A stretch of 64,000 nucleotides of DNA from Allomesorhizobium sp043769475 (GCF_043769475.1 NZ_CP171728.1:330004-394003); one strand, 5' to 3'; positions 1 to 8,236 are shown, numbered from the stretch's first letter. A program made the numbers and translations. Notes: generated by a model not told the origin, from the sequence alone.

Positions 1-124
1 CGTGAAGGCCTCTCAGGCTCGTCGTCAGGGGAACCTCGACGCGCCGCCAGACGGCCGGCTCGACATGGTCGAGCACGATTTTGATGCAGGCGATGCGATC
101 GACATAGGAAGCGGCCGAGATCAT
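1..124 (-). CDS. pRiA4b ORF-3-like protein, N-terminal part (runs off left edge)
   Basis: The minus-strand frame starts with an ATG whose last two bases are shared with the TGA stop of the IS66 TnpC frame (an ATGA overlap), which implies translational coupling. The visible 41 residues contain a stretch like DHVEPAVWRRVEVP, typical of the start of plasmid pRiA4b ORF-3 family proteins (PF07929). Such genes are often carried next to or inside IS66 elements; their function is not established. Only the N-terminus lies in the window, so family membership rests on a short stretch. Confidence 0.65.
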   Translation of the reverse strand, partial: MISAASYVDRIACIKIVLDHVEPAVWRRVEVPLTTSLRGLH

Positions 125-1700
125 GCCGCCAGCGTAGCGGCCTCTCGTGGCGTCTGCCAGTTCCAGGGCGCGAGGTCGCCGATCCGGTTGATGGGATGGT
201 CGGCGATGCGGGTCAGAACGTCCCTGAGATAGGCTTGGGGATCGAGGCCGTTGAGCTTGGCGCTCTCGATCAGGGTGTAGATGACGGCGGCGCGCTCGCC
301 GCCGGTGTCGGAGCCGGCGAAGAGCCAGTTCTTACGGCCGATGGCGAGCGGCCGGATCGCGCGTTCGGCGGCATTGTTGTCGATCTCCAGATCGCCATGG
401 TCGGCATAGCGGGTGAGCGCGGGCCAGCGTGACAGGCCGTAGCGGATCGCCTTGGCGAGTTCGCTCTTGCCCGACAGCTTGGATAGCGTCGATCGAGCCA
501 GCTTCGCAGATCGGCGAGCCGTGGAAGGGCGTGCTCCTGACGTGATCGTCGCCGTTCGTCAGGCGGGCGGCCACGGACGGCATCCTCGACCTGGTAGAGC
601 TCGCCGATCCGGCGCAGGGCCTCGGCAGCGAGCGGCGAGGCGTTGGCCTTGTGGATATCGAAGAACTTGCGCCGGACATGGGCCCAGCAGGCGACCTCGG
701 TGATCGCCGCGCGCTTGCCGGGGCTGTCTGCATAGAGCTTGTCGAAGCCCGCATATCCGTCGGCGTGGAGATATCCCGCAAAGCCCTGAAGATGGCCTTG
801 CGGGCGTATGCCCTTCCGATCCGGGGTGTAGCGATAGAGAACGGCGGGCGCTGCATCACCGGCATGGGGGCGCTCGTCGCGGACATAGACCCAGAGCCGG
901 CCCGTCGCGGTCTTGCCGAACCCGGGGGCGAGCACCGGGACAGGCGTGTCGTCGGCGTGGAGCGCGCCCCCGGCCAGGGCATGCCTGCCGATCGCCTCGG
1001 CCAGTGGCGTCAGCAGCGCCGCCGCCGATCCGACCCAATCGGCCAGGGTGGAACGGTCGAGATCGACACCCTCGCGGGCATAGATCTCGGACTGTCGGTA
1101 AAGCGGCAGGTGGTCGGCGTACTTGGCTACCAGCACATGGGCGAGCAATCCGGGACCTGGTCGCCCGCGCTCGATCGGCAAGGACGGCATCGGCGCCTGC
1201 ACGATCGCCTCGCACAGCCGGCAGACGATCTTGGGTCGGATATGCCGGACGACCTTGAACAGGGTGACGCGCTCCAGCACCTCGGTCTCGTCCTGGCCGA
1301 GCCGGCGCAACTGTCCGCCGCAAGCCTGGCAGCCACAGCCGAGATCGCCACCGGCGATGCCCGCTGGCCAGTGGATGACGTCCTCGCGTGGCAGGTGATC
1401 GGGCAAGGGACGACGAACCGGATGCTGCCGGGCGTCCGGAGCTGCCGATATGACCGTGCGCTCCAGGACCGTTCGCGCCGCCGTGCCCTCTTCGACATCC
1501 TCGAGCGCCAGCTCCAGCTGGTGGATGGCGGCATCGAGCTTCTCCGACGACTGCCCGAACTGCATCCGGCGCAGCTTCGCCAGTTGCGCCTTCAGCTTCT
1601 CGATCATGAGCAGATGGGCGGCGCTCTGCGCCCGTGCCGCGGTCAGCAGCGCCTGGAGCGTCGCGACGTCATCGGGAAGGTCTGCGGAAGCGCTCGCCAT
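121..1700 (-). pseudogene. tnpC: IS66 TnpC (DDE transposase), one frameshift
   Basis: The N-terminal 400 or so residues have the IS66 TnpC layout: a leucine-rich start, the QFGQSSEKLD segment, a Cys-rich zinc-binding segment (CGCQACGG, CRLCEA), the DDE core beginning HADDTPVPVL, and CWAHVRRKFFDIH. Near position 486 the frame is lost after LRSWLD. The conserved tail (LSGKSELAKAIRYGLSRWP, then the IDNNAAERAIRP-type block, ending RIGDLAPWNW) continues in another frame to a TGA at 121-123. One missing base explains it. The final catalytic glutamate region is therefore out of frame. Confidence 0.85.
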
Positions 1701-1800
1701 GGTAATCCGAGATTATCGCGAAGGCGGCGGCCAAGCCATTGAATCATGGTCGATCTTGACGGCGGACCACAGTCCTGAATCGGCCTCGAAGCCGTTCGCT

Positions 1801-2148
1801 TCATAGCGCCAGGCTGGGGCGATCGGTCCGGATCGGCGCGCGCCAGTCGATCCCTTCCAGCAGCATGGAAAGCTGCGCCGGCGTCAGTCGCACCACGCCG
1901 TCCGTCGTGACGGGCCAGATGAAGCGACCCCTCTCCAGCCGCTTGGCGAACAGGCAGAAGCCCTGTCCATCCCAGTACAGCACCTTCAGAAGATCGCCCC
2001 GGCGGCCGCGAAAGACGAACAGGTGGCCGGAAAACGGATCCTGCTGCAGCGCCTGCTGCGCCAGCGCCGCCAGGCCGTCGAAACCCTTGCGCATGTCGGT
2101 CGGGCCCATGGCGAGATACACCCGCATCCCGGCGGGGATCGCGATCAT
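1801..2148 (-). CDS. tnpB: IS66 Orf2 accessory protein TnpB
   Basis: A 115-residue protein with the IS66 Orf2 signature: PTDMRKGFDGLAAL near the start, then DPFSGHLFVFRGRRGDLLKVLYWD and GFCLFAKRLERGRFIWP. This is the usual size for the family. The protein is needed for IS66 transposition but its biochemical role is unclear. It overlaps the end of tnpA by 4 bases, so the two are probably translated together. Confidence 0.93.
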   Translation of the reverse strand: MIAIPAGMRVYLAMGPTDMRKGFDGLAALAQQALQQDPFSGHLFVFRGRRGDLLKVLYWDGQGFCLFAKRLERGRFIWPVTTDGVVRLTPAQLSMLLEGIDWRAPIRTDRPSLAL

Positions 2149-2564
2149 CGCCGGTCCAGCACGTCGAGCACCCGCCGAAGCGCGTCCGCGTCGACATCGC
2201 GATCAACCCGCAGCCGGCGGCCCGAGCCGAGCGCGATCTCGATGATGCCGGACGAACGACGGCTCCGGCGTGCGGACTCCACGACGGCGACCTCGGACAC
2301 CGGCGTGGGCGTGACGTCGGTCACGACAGGAGCCAGTTCGACAGGCAGCAAAAGCGGCGCCGGGCTGCCCCCTCCCAACTGACCAAGCTTCGCCTGTCGA
2401 CGCCATGTGAAAACCAGGCTCGCCGCGACGCTGTTGCGCCGCGCGACATCCGTCACCGTCATGCCAGCAGCGAAACTCTCCTCGACGATCCGGACCTTGT
2501 CCTCATAGTGCCAGCGCCGCCGCCGCTCGATCGCACCCAGAACCTCCGCCCGAACCATCGCCAT
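2145..2564 (-). CDS. tnpA: IS66 Orf1 protein TnpA (helix-turn-helix)
   Basis: A 139-residue protein with an N-terminal helix-turn-helix typical of IS66/IS3 Orf1 proteins (RRRRWHYEDKVRIVEESF, then TVTDVARRNSVAASLVFTWR). The C-terminal half (GIIEIALGSGRRLRVDRDVD) is the usual IS66 Orf1 tail. It is the first gene of the element and probably binds its ends. The frame is intact. Confidence 0.9.
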   Translation of the reverse strand: MAMVRAEVLGAIERRRRWHYEDKVRIVEESFAAGMTVTDVARRNSVAASLVFTWRRQAKLGQLGGGSPAPLLLPVELAPVVTDVTPTPVSEVAVVESARRSRRSSGIIEIALGSGRRLRVDRDVDADALRRVLDVLDRR

Positions 2565-2643
2565 GACCTTAAAGCTAGACTTAAGGTCACACCGTTCGGG
2601 AAATGCCGCCCACCCCGCAAGGCGGCCAAGACCGGACGGTTAC

Positions 2644-3267
2644 CCATTCTGCGGCGTCAACAAATCTGCCACGGTGACCGGCTGCTTGTAGCCCTGACAG
2701 ATGCGGGAAGCCAATTGTGGGCGTAGCGGGCTCGTTGCCTTTGTGCTGGCCGCCTACGCGCTCGGGCGACCTTCAATAACCTCGCCGCCGCTACGAACGG
2801 GGCGGCGGCGGACTTCCTCTGGTCTGCCCTATAACGCAACCTCTTTGCAGGAGCCCGGCTCGTGAGGAATAATGTCCTAGTGCGGCGATTCTCAACCCAT
2901 CGGAGATAAGCCATGTCCCGGCGTAAGATTCAAGTCGGCCCCGCCGGCACAGGCGAGCCGCTTCATCGACAGGCAGGGCCTAGAATCGACAGGCAGGGAC
3001 TGAAATCATGTCCACCGGACTTGAAGGCCGGGTTGAAAGAGGCGATCGAATTTCTCCGGTCGCCCCTGTTCGATTTGGCGCTGCCGCTCTGCGTATCGCT
3101 TCTGGCGCTGTTGAACGGACCCACTGAAGGGTGCTGTCAAGCTCTGCTCTGGCGATCCGCTGTGACAACGAGCGCTTCATCGCTCGCTGGCCGAAACCAG
3201 GGATGGATCATGTCACCAAATACAGTGGAGGGCAAACGCCAAATAAAATCGCGACGGGTGCTTCCGG
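2644..3267. other. No convincing gene; short direct repeat inside
   Basis: Open frames exist on both strands, but none shows a recognisable domain, good ribosome-binding site and plausible composition together. The segment contains a 14-base direct repeat (ATCGACAGGCAGGG) at 2965-2978 and 2985-2998, spaced 20 bases apart. It lies directly beside the IS66 end and is probably degenerate DNA. Confidence 0.4.
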
Positions 3268-3492
3268 TCAGCGTGCAGCTTGCCTAGATGGCCGCTCGTC
3301 GCCTGCCAATGCGGCATCCAGAGCCGTTTTCAGTTCTTCGGCGGTCTGCGCGCCTTTTTCGAAGAGCGACAACACAAGATAGCTGGCGTCTCGGTGGTCA
3401 AGGCTGGACCGCTCGATACCCGCGCTTGCGTCCTTCAAGACCTTGCGGAGCAACGCCAGTTCGTGAGGCTTATATATTCCGCTGAAAGCCAT
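3268..3492 (-). CDS. Small hypothetical protein (74 aa)
   Basis: The ATG is preceded by a near-perfect AGGAGG ribosome-binding site six bases upstream, which supports both gene and start. The protein begins MAFSGIYKPHELALLRKVL and is helical and charged, with no signal peptide or membrane segment. Its composition resembles short cytoplasmic proteins that are frequent on Rhizobiales accessory replicons. No function can be given. Confidence 0.65.
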   Translation of the reverse strand: MAFSGIYKPHELALLRKVLKDASAGIERSSLDHRDASYLVLSLFEKGAQTAEELKTALDAALAGDERPSRQAAR

Positions 3493-3800
3493 GAACGCCT
3501 CCTACCTGTTAGGGCGAAAGCGTGATCGGCTCTTTCAATCGCCCGGATGCCAGAGATTGGCGGGCGACGTGTTGACCTTATTCCGTTGCTGTGCCTTCGC
3601 AAGGTAATTCGCTGGCGGGGTTGTCACCGATACAATCGCCTCAACTAACGAAAGTATATCCTCTTTATTTTCCCGCACCGCGGCCGTGCCGTGTTGGTTC
3701 CGCGTACGCCTTGGCGAGCATCCAAAATCGTAACAAATTTAGCGATTTGGGGAAGAATGCTACCAGGCAGGTCCTGTCGAGTTGAATAAGTGCTTCCAAG

Positions 3801-3825
3801 GGAACAAATTTTGCCTAGCCGAGTT
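3801..3825 (+). promoter_or_regulatory. Candidate RpoE2/EcfG promoter before the DUF1236 gene
   Basis: GGAAC at 3801-3805 is followed after exactly 18 bases by TT at 3824-3825, matching the GGAAC-N18/19-TT pattern of the alphaproteobacterial general stress sigma factor. It points at the DUF1236 gene whose ATG is 100 bases downstream. The match is by sequence only, but three more such sites lie within the next 3 kb. Confidence 0.5.
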
Positions 3826-3924
3826 TGAGTAGGTCGCCGGGCGGAAGTGCTTGTCACTGTGTTTATGGTTGGCTGCTGACGCAATGCGACGGCTTATCAA
3901 TTGTTTGCACACGGGAGAAAATTT

Positions 3925-4233
3925 ATGAGAATGCATCTTTCCGGCATCGCCGCTGGCCTTCTGCTTCTTGGCAGCGTCAGCATCGCGACTGCTCAGACCG
4001 TCGTAATCGCTCCCGAACAAGAGACCGTTATTCGGGAGTACGTCACGAAACAGAACGTGGCGTCCGTCGAGCTGCCTGCCGATGTCAAGATTGAAATCGG
4101 AGCCACTCTGCCGGAGTCGGTCGAGGTGCACAAAGTGGACCTTCCGGACGTGAAGTACAGCTACGTTGTCGCCGGTGGGCAGACTGTCCTAGTCGAACCG
4201 GAAACCCGCAAGATCGTGCATATTATCAAATGA
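3925..4233 (+). CDS. DUF1236 family exported protein
   Basis: The ATG at 3925 follows a GGGAGAAA ribosome-binding site, which makes it a better start than the upstream TTG in frame. The 102-residue product has a signal peptide (about residues 1-22, ending ATAQ). The mature part carries IEIGATLPESVEVHKVDLPDV and VVAGGQTVLVEPETRKIVHII, the DUF1236 pattern of small periplasmic proteins common in rhizobia. The molecular role is unknown. The upstream RpoE2-like promoter suggests stress induction. Confidence 0.85.
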   Translation: MRMHLSGIAAGLLLLGSVSIATAQTVVIAPEQETVIREYVTKQNVASVELPADVKIEIGATLPESVEVHKVDLPDVKYSYVVAGGQTVLVEPETRKIVHIIK

Positions 4234-4320
4234 CTGTTGAATTTCATTAAGGGGCGGGCGGGCAGATCGCTGAATGCAAAGTCCTGTCCTTTGGCGATCT
4301 GCCCTACTCGTTGAACAGGT

Positions 4321-4551
4321 TTGATTTATGAGAGTGACCGAGATCAAGGTTCCGCCCGCCGGGACCCAACCAAACGGGCGATCGTCAAACAAATCTATTT
4401 CGCCCTATCGAAGCTCGGCGCCGCCGACGACTTGCTGGCCATCGTCGGCAGCTGGGGCGACACGATGGATGATGCCCGCACGCTCGACCATCTCCGTGCT
4501 TTCAATCGCAACGGCACTATGTTCAGCGAAGTGATCTGCCGGGCCGACTGA
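4321..4551 (+). CDS. Small conserved hypothetical protein, N-terminus uncertain
   Basis: The C-terminal two thirds (AIVKQIYFALSKLGADD-like, then LLAIVGSWGDTMDDARTLDHLRAFN) looks like a genuine compact helical protein of the kind seen in rhizobia. The start is less clear. In this frame translation would begin at a TTG, while an ATG at 4328 opens a different frame with a plausible N-terminus (MRVTEIKVPP) that would join only through a frameshift near 4370-4380. Either the TTG is used or the gene carries a small indel. Confidence 0.5.
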   Translation: MIYESDRDQGSARRDPTKRAIVKQIYFALSKLGAADDLLAIVGSWGDTMDDARTLDHLRAFNRNGTMFSEVICRAD

Positions 4552-4585
4552 CGCGCGAGACGGCAAAAATCCCCCCAAAATCCCA

Positions 4586-4637
4586 AAAGAGGGCCGGCGC
4601 GAGGTTGGGAGTGAACCTACAAGCGCCAGCCTTTAAA
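4586..4637 (+). repeat. Hairpin with nested stem, related to one at 12.99 kb
   Basis: GGCCGGCGC (from about 4594) can pair with GCGCCAGCC (about 4623-4631) with one mismatch, and inside it AGGTT pairs with AACCT. A related stem, GGGGCCGGCGCT / AGCGCCAGCCCC, lies at about 12990-13033. In both places the hairpin precedes a short frame of the same family, so this looks like a conserved leader or transcription-related structure rather than chance. Confidence 0.45.
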
Positions 4638-4668
4638 GAGCGCGGTCCTTGGGTGTGGAACCGAGGCC

Positions 4669-4770
4669 ATGCCGCCGGACAATATCACGGACACTGGCTC
4701 CCAAAACACGATCTCAGGGTTGCTTCGCAAGCACGGTGAAATGCTCGCTAACCTTGCTCCCCGCATCTAG
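4669..4770 (+). pseudogene. N-terminal remnant of a small 'NTISGLLRK' family protein
   Basis: A 33-codon frame begins MPPDNITDTGSQNTISGLLR and ends at TAG after NLAPRI. I recognise the opening, from memory, as that of longer rhizobial proteins in which NTISGLLRKRAEM is followed by a coiled-coil segment. A second damaged copy of the same N-terminus lies at 13084-13150. The frame is too short to be the whole protein, so it is read as a remnant. Confidence 0.45.
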
Positions 4771-5071
4771 TGGCGCGCGACCGGTGCGCGAGTGTTGCTG
4801 TTCCAGCTTCTCGGCGAACCTCGCCATCGGCCTTGCGATCGGTCTCGGTATGGCGGTGGGCCTGGCTCAGCCGGGTAAGGGCGAAGGGGTGGCAGCGTCC
4901 CGGATTGCCTGACGGGCGAAAGAGTGGGTGAGTCGCCCCGGTACGCGCAATCGGGGGCAATATTCCCCGTCCCCGAAAGTCACGAGGCTGCACTCCATTC
5001 GTTAACCAAACGTTGCGACCGGAAGTGGGCTCGCCCGCCCGGTCGGGAACGCCGCACCGCCGGTCAGATAT
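4771..5071. other. Intergenic, nothing recognised
   Basis: Open frames here on both strands are short, lack ribosome-binding sites and have unlikely composition. No repeat or promoter pattern was noticed. Confidence 0.4.
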
Positions 5072-5135
5072 GTATTCCCGGATAAGTTGCTGGACGCGAA
5101 TCTAACGACAATTTTCGTCCAGGTATGTAGATGTT
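5072..5135 (+). repeat. Dispersed repeat R1, copy 1
   Basis: A 64-base segment aligns without gaps with 33394-33457 with about 8 mismatches. Its core (GGATAA..T.CTGGACGCGAA.CTAACGACA) recurs on the minus strand at 39861-39900. In the third copy it sits upstream of a small gene. It may be a shared promoter or leader sequence, or a mobile repeat. Confidence 0.7.
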
Positions 5136-5157
5136 CGCAAATGGGTGGCAGGGGTGA

Positions 5158-5198
5158 GCACAGGCGGCCGAGTAGCTTCAGTAAATGGCCGCCTGTGC
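5158..5198. terminator. Perfect 12-bp stem-loop
   Basis: GCACAGGCGGCC (5158-5169) and GGCCGCCTGTGC (5187-5198) form a perfect 12-bp stem around a 17-base loop. No T-run follows, so a classical intrinsic terminator is not certain. It lies 23 bases after repeat R1 copy 1. The left arm GCACAGGCGGC also follows R1 copy 2 at about 33479, but there it has no partner. Confidence 0.45.
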
Positions 5199-5355
5199 CA
5201 GCAACCGCCTCGGTTAATTTTATGTCCGCCGCGGTACGTCCTCAGATACCAGCGAATAGTTCTCGCTGTCCCTCATACTGATCTGCTTGTGGCGGCCGGA
5301 AAAGCGCGCCGAGTTGGCCACGCTCTCCCGGGGCGAGCACCTGTTTTGGGGTTCG

Positions 5356-5730
5356 CTAAACCCAATAGGGGCGGACGCCGTAGTAGTCGTAAACGCGGCG
5401 GCCACTCTCGGCATCCCAGTCGAAATCCTGCTCGCGGGCATAGTGCGGAGCGCCTTCGACTTGCTCCTTCGTTAGGTCGATGCGGAAGCCTCCGAGGTTT
5501 TCGTCATAGTCGAGTTTCTGCCACGGCAACGGATAGTAATCGTCGCCAATTCCAAGGAATCCTCCAAAGCTGAGGACGGCATAGGACACCCTGCCGCCTC
5601 TCTTCTCGAGGATCAGCCTTTCGACCCGTCCGATGTGATTTCCCTGGATGTCATAGACGTTAGTGCCCACGACCATGTCGCTGGCGATAAGATCGTGGGT
5701 CTCACGAATGTCGGAATCCTGGTTTGTCAT
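5356..5730 (-). CDS. PRC-barrel domain protein
   Basis: The start was set at the ATG at 5728-5730, which has AGGAG eight bases upstream. The 124-residue product has a PRC-barrel-like core from about residue 15 (DMVVGTNVYDIQGNHIGRVERLIL, YAVLSFGGFLGIGDDYYPLPW) and an acidic C-terminus ending in YYGVRPYW. Proteins of this type are abundant in rhizobia and often belong to the general stress regulon. An RpoE2-like promoter 34 bases upstream agrees with that. Confidence 0.9.
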   Translation of the reverse strand: MTNQDSDIRETHDLIASDMVVGTNVYDIQGNHIGRVERLILEKRGGRVSYAVLSFGGFLGIGDDYYPLPWQKLDYDENLGGFRIDLTKEQVEGAPHYAREQDFDWDAESGRRVYDYYGVRPYWV

Positions 5731-5763
5731 GATTTTTCTCCTTCCCGGTCTGTTATGAAGCAA

Positions 5764-5789
5764 AACGGGACCGTGCCCCTCCACGTTCC
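5764..5789 (-). promoter_or_regulatory. Candidate RpoE2/EcfG promoter before the PRC-barrel gene
   Basis: On the minus strand GGAAC is followed after 17 bases by CGTTTT, the full GGAAC-N17-CGTT form of the general stress promoter, 34 bases before the ATG of the PRC-barrel gene. This is the best of the four such matches in this part of the window. Confidence 0.65.
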
Positions 5790-5813
5790 AACGAAAACTT
5801 GGTGCAGCAGCCG

Positions 5814-6287
5814 TCAGCAACCTTCTGGCTTGAGCGAGCGAACCATCCGGGTGACGACAGGATCGTAAGCGATTTTCTGATCTTTGCTGTAGTCCATCAG
5901 GAACATGGCGGCACGATCGCCACACACGGTTATGCCTCTGACATAGCGGATCTGATCACCTTTGATCCCGGAGTAACTTGCCCATTCACGCGTCAGCCGC
6001 CGATAGGTGAATTTCCAGCCTTCCTTTTCGTCTCGACTGATCTGTTTCTTGACCTGAGGCAAGAAGTCGCCTTCGGCGACGTTGATGCCCCAGACGGCGA
6101 GGAGGGCTCCGTCGGGGGACTGGAACGCCGCGCCATCGCCGTCCTCTGAACGATGCAACAGTTCGAACTCGGGCGGCACGTCAAAAATAAAGCCAAACTT
6201 TTCGATGCCGAATTGCTGCCATTCCTGCGCTCCCGCCTGAGCAAAGGAGAGCATGAACGCCGAGAAACCCAACAAAACTCGGTCCAT
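5814..6287 (-). CDS. Exported hypothetical protein (157 aa)
   Basis: The frame opens with a clear signal peptide (about residues 1-20, ending in AQAGAQ). The mature part is mixed alpha/beta with a motif-like start (FGIEKFGFIFDVPPEFELL) and two cysteines, one near the end. It resembles small periplasmic proteins of rhizobia without assigned function. It is the next gene upstream of the PRC-barrel gene on the same strand, and its own upstream region carries a GGAAC-N18-TT site. Confidence 0.75.
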   Translation of the reverse strand: MDRVLLGFSAFMLSFAQAGAQEWQQFGIEKFGFIFDVPPEFELLHRSEDGDGAAFQSPDGALLAVWGINVAEGDFLPQVKKQISRDEKEGWKFTYRRLTREWASYSGIKGDQIRYVRGITVCGDRAAMFLMDYSKDQKIAYDPVVTRMVRSLKPEGC

Positions 6288-6335
6288 GGCCCGTGCCTAA
6301 TCGCTTGGCCTCTGTGGCCAATCCATCACGGCGAT

Positions 6336-6360
6336 AACTGCGAAAATGTAGGGAGGTTCC
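6336..6360 (-). promoter_or_regulatory. Candidate RpoE2/EcfG promoter before the exported protein gene
   Basis: On the minus strand GGAAC (6360-6356) is followed after 18 bases by TT (6337-6336). It lies about 50 bases before the ATG at 6287. The -10 part reads AGTT rather than CGTT, so it is a weaker match than the one at 5764-5789. Confidence 0.45.
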
Positions 6361-6421
6361 ACTTAAAACCGTCTCTTCAGGCTGCTCGCCGGAGATGCAA
6401 CAATCGCCGGATTCACTCCTT

Positions 6422-6446
6422 GGAACCTATCACATTAGAAGATGTT
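6422..6446 (+). promoter_or_regulatory. Candidate RpoE2/EcfG promoter before the DUF3606 gene
   Basis: GGAAC at 6422-6426 is followed after 18 bases by TT at 6445-6446, on the plus strand and 104 bases before the DUF3606 start. It is divergent to the site at 6336-6360, so the two genes may be induced together. Confidence 0.45.
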
Positions 6447-6550
6447 GATGTGAGCTCCGTTGTTGGGGACAGACAGAGCGGGCAGATCGCGGGCGGTGCC
6501 GTCTGGTTCTTCGGCGATCTGCTCCCCCGACCCGGTCAGGAGAGAGCGAG

Positions 6551-6739
6551 ATGGCAGACGACAAGAGCAAGATCGGCGGTCCGGATCGACTGCGCGTCGC
6601 CAGCGGGCAGGAGTACGAGGTCCGCGACTTCGCAGAAAAGTTCGGCATCTCGCCGGGCGAGGCACGCGATCTGATCGAGCGCTTCGGCAATGATCGCGAG
6701 ACGCTGGAGCAAGAGGCCAAGAAGCTGGGCGGGGCCTAG
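6551..6739 (+). CDS. DUF3606 family small protein
   Basis: A 62-residue protein with the DUF3606 pattern: MADDKSKIGGPDRLRVASGQ, then EVRDFAEKFGISPGEARDLIERFG. The ATG follows GGAGAGAGCGAG. These small acidic proteins are widespread in Rhizobiales and are usually stress or stationary-phase genes; the molecular function is unknown. A GGAAC-N18-TT promoter candidate lies upstream. Confidence 0.88.
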   Translation: MADDKSKIGGPDRLRVASGQEYEVRDFAEKFGISPGEARDLIERFGNDRETLEQEAKKLGGA

Positions 6740-6807
6740 CTGTCTGTTGCCTTGTCTGGCACAGGCTAGCGGTAGTAGCGTTGGTGTGCGGGCGGGGATG
6801 TTTGAGT

Positions 6808-7111
6808 ATGGCGACGCTGGACGACAAGCCTTTCGACCAGGCGGTGCAGGTTCATGGACGGGGTGCCGAACAGGTCCGCAACATCGGCAGCGCCGAGAGA
6901 GGCGGCAGAATGGCTGCTCTACAAATGGCCGCAGAAGATTGACACAGACCGTGCGCGCGCCGCCCGAAAAGCCTGTCTAGAGGTATTGGAAGGGCAGCGT
7001 AAGGCGGCGACAGCTCGCAGAGCCTTCCGCGAGGCCGCGGAGGAAGCGGGCATCCTGATCGGCGACGCCGTTCGCGTTCCGATCCCAAAGGCCGTGAAAC
7101 GCAAACGGTAA
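6808..7111 (+). pseudogene. DUF982 family protein, frameshifted
   Basis: The ATG at 6808 opens MATLDDKPFDQAVQVHGRG and the frame is correct up to NIGS. One extra base near 6893-6898 then shifts it, and the family core (EAAEWLLYKWPQKIDTDRA, then ARKACLEVLEGQRKAA and AAEEAGILIGD) continues in the next frame to 7111. A close inverted paralogue lies at 9945-10230. DUF982 proteins are about 80-100 residues and have no known function. Confidence 0.75.
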
Positions 7112-7141
7112 ATCTGTTCACATTGAAAGGATGGACCCACG

Positions 7142-7345
7142 ATGAGCGATACTCCGATGCCAGTCACCGGCTTCTCCATGGACGTCTCGATGTCCGAAGA
7201 TGGCCGGAGAATGGTTGCCTTGCTCACGCTGGAGACCGGCGACTTGACCTTCGAATTTGCTGTAAACGAGTAGGCTGCCCGAGCGATGATCGAGAACCTG
7301 CAGCAGTTCCTCGACATGGTGCGAACGGGCGGCAAGGCCAACTGA
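7142..7345 (+). pseudogene. Small conserved protein with an in-frame amber stop
   Basis: The frame begins MSDTPMPVTGFSMDVSMSED and reads well to FEFAVNE. A TAG at 7271-7273 interrupts it, and the same frame resumes with AARAMIENLQQFLDMVRTGG to a TGA at 7343-7345. The two parts together look like one 67-residue protein, so the TAG is most simply a point mutation. It lies 30 bases after the DUF982 gene in the same direction. Confidence 0.6.
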
Positions 7346-7544
7346 TTATCAGGAAGTGCATCGAAGCCACCGGACGGCAGCGAGGAAAGTGTCTCGCTTT
7401 CAAAGGACCCCCAAACGTCGGTTTCGTACGGACGCCCACAGATCGACGGCGCGCGCTATATACTTATTTATCGGCTGCACGATGTTACGGGCGCAGCCGG
7501 CCGGGAGATACACGAGCTCTTGCCCTAGACGAAGGGGAGAGCCA

Positions 7545-8174
7545 ATGTTGCACTCCACAAAACCCCAATACAAAAACAGACTTCTCGGCCTGCTCGACCC
7601 GCAGGACATGTCCCTGCTCTCGCCCCATCTGGAGCGCGTCGAGCTTGCACTGCGCGATCGCCTCGAACAGCATGGCAGGCCGATCAAGTTCGTATACTTC
7701 TTCGAGCAAGGCATTGGCTCGATCGTCGCCAAGATGGCGGCCGACCGGGATGCCGAAGTGGGCATTCTGGGCCGTGAAGGCATGACAGGAACGATTGCCG
7801 TCCTCGGCGACGATCTGGCGCCGCATGATTGCTTCGTCCAGCTCGCCGGAGCGGCGATGCGCATTCCGATAGCCCCGTTTCGTGACGCGCTCGAACAAAG
7901 TCCCACCCTGCAGCGGTTTTTTTTGCGCTTCGTCCAATGCCTGATGATGCAGACCAGCTACACCGCTCTCGCGAACGCCCGCCAGCAGCTCGAAAGCCGT
8001 CTCGCCCGCTGGCTGCTGATGTGTGAGGACCGCGCCGGCGCCGAGCTGAACATCACGCACGAATTCCTGTCGATCATGCTCGGGCTTACAGTAGCGGCAC
8101 GCTCTGCGAACTGCATGCCTGGCTGTTCAAGGACAACCCACTGGGAATGTTCAGTCCCACCAATCCCGATGTGA
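7545..8174 (+). pseudogene. Crp/Fnr-type regulator, truncated in the DNA-binding domain
   Basis: The ATG at 7545 follows GGGGAGA. The first 180 or so residues form a Crp-type effector domain (DRLEQHGRPIKFVYFFEQGIGSIV split by the barrel, EVGILGREGMTG) and the connecting helix (ARQQLESRLARWLLMCEDR). The sequence breaks off at EFLSIMLG, just where the helix-turn-helix begins, and then reads into unrelated DNA. Residues after about 182 are junk. Without a recognition helix the product should not bind DNA in the usual way. Confidence 0.8.
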
Positions 8175-8236
8175 CTTGCGAGAACGCGGAGTTTTCCCTG
8201 CTGGAAGGGCCGACCAAGCTGGTGACGGTGCCCTGA
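8092..8236 (+). pseudogene. C-terminal fragment of an unrelated protein fused behind the truncated regulator
   Basis: In the plus strand, one frame from about 8092 reads SGTLCELHAWLFKDNPLGMF and ends NAEFSLLEGPTKLVTVP before a TGA at 8234-8236. The block LHAWLFKDNPLGMF-PTNPDVTC resembles the C-terminal end of small proteins ending in an LHVWAWK-NP-G-F---NP-VSC pattern, a resemblance recalled from memory. It is in a different frame from the regulator and has no start, so it marks a deletion or recombination junction near 8090. Confidence 0.4.

Larger units (their letters stand above)
1..2643 (-). mobile_element. IS66-family element, right part (left end outside window)
   Basis: The three standard IS66 genes tnpA, tnpB and tnpC lie in order on the minus strand, followed by a pRiA4b-like passenger. 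Reading inwards from the right, the element appears to begin with GTAACCGTCC at about 2643, which fits IS66 ends beginning GTAA. The other end is not in the window, so the inverted repeat and target duplication cannot be checked. The damaged tnpC suggests the element can no longer move by itself. Confidence 0.75.

Noticed and set aside
651..1742. 363-codon plus-strand open frame
   Set aside because: Lies antisense over the IS66 tnpC gene; composition follows codon shadowing and no domain is visible.
2913..3287. Plus-strand frame MSRRKIQVGPAGTG...
   Set aside because: Contains the short direct repeat and no family signal; composition looks random.
5158..5198. Stem-loop as a rho-independent terminator
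   Set aside because: Stem is perfect but no T-run follows on either strand, so only a stem-loop is claimed; kept as a low-confidence feature.
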